A stretch of DNA of 64,000 nt from Flavobacterium frigoritolerans (GTDB lineage Bacteria > Bacteroidota > Bacteroidia > Flavobacteriales > Flavobacteriaceae): assembly GCF_025847275.1 (NCBI RefSeq), contig NZ_JAOZEV010000004.1, positions 186,001-250,000 on the forward strand, given 5' to 3'. The notes below the pieces were generated by a model. That model saw only the letters and a program-made list of their open reading frames with translations, searched no databases and was not told where the DNA came from. Below are positions 62,471-64,000 of the stretch, piece after piece. The stretch's first letter is position 1. Every line of letters starts with the position of its first letter. Made by a program: the position numbers and the translations under genes.

Positions 62471-63157
62471 TTAGTTTCTTCTTCCTCCCATATAAATTGA
62501 GACATAATATAATAAAGTTGCAATTGAGCCAATAGCAGCCACTACATAAGTTCGGGCAGCCCATTTCAATGCATCTTTTGCACCAGCTTGTTCTTGTTGT
62601 GTAAGCATTCTTTTGTTTTCTAGCCAAGCAAGAGCACGATTACTTGCATCATATTCTACAGGCAAAGTCACAATCGAAAATATTGTTGTTGCTGCAAAAA
62701 TGATAATTCCAATTAGTAATAATTGTGGAAAGCTACGAAGCATTAGGATACCTGCAAGCAAGATCCATTGCATATAAGTCGAAGCAACACTTACAATTGG
62801 CACTAATTTAGAACGCATTGTTAACCATTGGTAACCTACGGCATGTTGTACAGCGTGTCCACATTCGTGTGCGGCAACGGCAGCTGCAGCAGCATTGCGT
62901 TGGTTGTAAACGGCTTCACTTAAATTTACTGTTTTATCTACTGGATTATAATGGTCTGTTAACTGACCTGGTGTCGAAATTACTCTTACATCACGGATAC
63001 CATTATCAGCAAGCATTTTTTCGGCAATCTCAGCACCAGTCATTCCGTTTTGTAATTGCAATTTAGAATATAGTTCGAATTTACTCTTCAGTCTTGAACT
63101 AACTAACCAGCTAAATAACATAATCGCTCCAGCAAGAATTAAATAACTCATTCCCAT
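62471..63157 (-). CDS. YugP-family membrane zinc metallopeptidase
   Basis: The 228-residue protein has an N-terminal TM helix (about 3-20), the zinc motif AAHECGHAVQHA (HExxH) near residue 95, and further TM helices (about 115-165 and 205-222). 'GMTGAEIAEKMLADNGI' and 'LPVEYDASNRALAWLE' are hallmarks of the YugP/DUF2268-like neutral zinc peptidase group. It is a membrane protease of unknown substrate. Confidence 0.88.
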   Translation of the reverse strand: MGMSYLILAGAIMLFSWLVSSRLKSKFELYSKLQLQNGMTGAEIAEKMLADNGIRDVRVISTPGQLTDHYNPVDKTVNLSEAVYNQRNAAAAAVAAHECGHAVQHAVGYQWLTMRSKLVPIVSVASTYMQWILLAGILMLRSFPQLLLIGIIIFAATTIFSIVTLPVEYDASNRALAWLENKRMLTQQEQAGAKDALKWAARTYVVAAIGSIATLLYYVSIYMGGRRN

Positions 63158-63254
63158 ATCTTTTTGTTTTTTAGTTTATTGTTTAAAGTTACTAGATAAA
63201 TAGCAATTTCTGAACCAAATTAAAAAAATGTCATTTTGTCATTTTTAAAATAAA

Positions 63255-63292
63255 AAAATCCAAATTCCAACATGCATTGGAATTTGGATTTT
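63255..63292. terminator. 16-base-stem hairpin
   Basis: The arms 63255-63270 and 63277-63292 are perfectly complementary around CATGCA, with A and T tracts. It lies between the zinc peptidase start and the leuS end, and probably ends the leuS transcript on the minus strand. Confidence 0.75.
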
Positions 63293-63311
63293 AAATATTG
63301 CATAATTAATT

Positions 63312-63451
63312 TTAACACATAGAAACATAAGTTTTGCACTCTCAGAAAAGGTGTTTCACTTGTTTTAAATGCACACAGTCAGCTATGTGAAAGAAATATA
63401 TTTCTTTTTTTGCTCTTTTTTACACATAAAAGCTATGTTTCTATGTGTTAA
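63312..63451. repeat. Inverted repeat with 18-base perfect arms
   Basis: TTAACACATAGAAACATA (63312-63329) faces its exact complement at 63434-63451. A 104-base interior contains related words (CACACAG, CTATGTGAAAG). It fills the leuS 3' flank and has no coding content. Confidence 0.75.
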
Positions 63452-63493
63452 ATGAAATTTAAATGAATTATACCCAACGGGTTAATGTGCGTA

Positions 63494-64000
63494 TTACCCA
63501 ACTAAATTAATGATTTTTCCAGGAACGATAATTACTTTGTTTGGTGTTTTACCATCCAATTGTCTTAACGTTCTTTCATCTTTCATAATGATTTCTTCGA
63601 TTTGCTCTTTGGTTAAATCTAAAGGCAATTCGATTGTGAAACGCATTTTTCCGTTAAATGAAACTGGGTATTCTTTACTGCTTTCTACCAAATGTTTAGG
63701 CTCGAAAGTAGGGAAAGCAACAGTTGCAATAGATGTTGTATGACCTAATAACGACCATAATTCTTCTGCGATATGTGGTGCATAAGGCGAAATTACAATT
63801 GCTAAAGGCTCAAGTATAGCACGAGAATGACAGTTTTGTGTAGATAATTCGTTTACACAAATCATAAACTGAGAAACCGATGTGTTAAAAGAGAAACTCT
63901 CAACATCTTCTACCACTTTTTTAATGGTTTTATGCAATGATTTTAAGTTGTCTTTTGTTGGCTCATCATTGGTAATAATTAAACCGTTATCATCAAAATA
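63494..64000 (-). CDS. leuS: Leucyl-tRNA synthetase, C-terminal part (runs off the window)
   Basis: The frame is open to the window edge (YFDDNGLIITNDEP at the edge), and about 168 residues are present. 'LHKTIKKVVEDVESFSFNTSVSQFMICVNEL' and 'PLAIVISPYAPHIAEELWSLLGH' are the anticodon-binding domain of bacterial LeuRS. 'DGKTPNKVIIVPGKIINLVG' is the terminal domain. An internal TTG at 63937 is a Leu codon and not a start. Confidence 0.95.
   Translation of the reverse strand, partial: YFDDNGLIITNDEPTKDNLKSLHKTIKKVVEDVESFSFNTSVSQFMICVNELSTQNCHSRAILEPLAIVISPYAPHIAEELWSLLGHTTSIATVAFPTFEPKHLVESSKEYPVSFNGKMRFTIELPLDLTKEQIEEIIMKDERTLRQLDGKTPNKVIIVPGKIINLVG

Overview
The window is chromosomal DNA of a Bacteroidota bacterium, most likely Flavobacterium or a close relative. 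The evidence is the AT-rich sequence, two SusC/SusD pairs, promoters with the Bacteroidota -7 box (TAnnTTTG) about 20 bases from a TTG, a zinc-less form of ribosomal protein L32, a PID-CTERM-like sorting signal, and products with typical Flavobacteriia sequence. No rRNA, insertion sequence, prophage or CRISPR array is visible.

Layout. 1-4,160: the start of an HMG-CoA synthase gene, then the sdhCAB succinate dehydrogenase operon. 4,222-23,503: a carbohydrate-utilisation island with a secreted GH20 hexosaminidase, a DeoR-type regulator and a long minus-strand run. That run holds two SusC/SusD pairs, a GntP permease, a RidA-like deaminase, a 2-keto-3-deoxygluconate kinase, a KDPG-type aldolase, a fold-type III PLP enzyme and a cytosolic M19 dipeptidase-like hydrolase. 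23,995-31,200: an omega-amidase, an Ig-like lipoprotein, two unknown cell-envelope proteins, methylmalonyl-CoA epimerase, a CAU-anticodon tRNA and a tiny PID-CTERM-like protein. 31,228-36,940: ribE, pdxA, the DUF177-rpmF pair and fabH-accB-accC. 37,144-42,366: four tandem PepSY-like genes beside an NtrC-type response regulator and a convergent hybrid histidine kinase. 42,578-51,712: an S9 peptidase, a FAD oxidoreductase-mtgA-lpxR operon, an XRE regulator, tRNA-Ala, a crotonase, queD and lpxH. 51,941-64,000: MFS transporter, recJ, HopJ-family protein, rsmI, tdk, rpoN, asnS, a zinc peptidase and the 3' end of leuS.

The most interesting system is the island. Read together, its genes make a coherent route for an amino-sugar acid: outer-membrane uptake (SusCD), trimming by GH20, inner-membrane import (GntP), N-deacylation (M19 enzyme), PLP-dependent dehydration to 2-keto-3-deoxygluconate assisted by RidA, phosphorylation, and cleavage to pyruvate plus glyceraldehyde-3-phosphate. 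N-acetylglucosaminate ends, as produced when lytic monooxygenases oxidise chitin, are the best-fitting substrate, but this is inference. A 13-base motif, GCAATATTnTTGC and close variants, occurs at the promoters of the hexosaminidase, the regulator and both susC genes. Before the two susC genes it is stacked at an exact 11-base period. This suggests one regulon controlled by the local DeoR protein.

A second theme is a set of intergenic inverted repeats at seven or more places, several built from iterated 7-8 base words. The words differ from place to place but the architecture is the same. Some lie inside operons (sdhA-sdhB, accB-accC).
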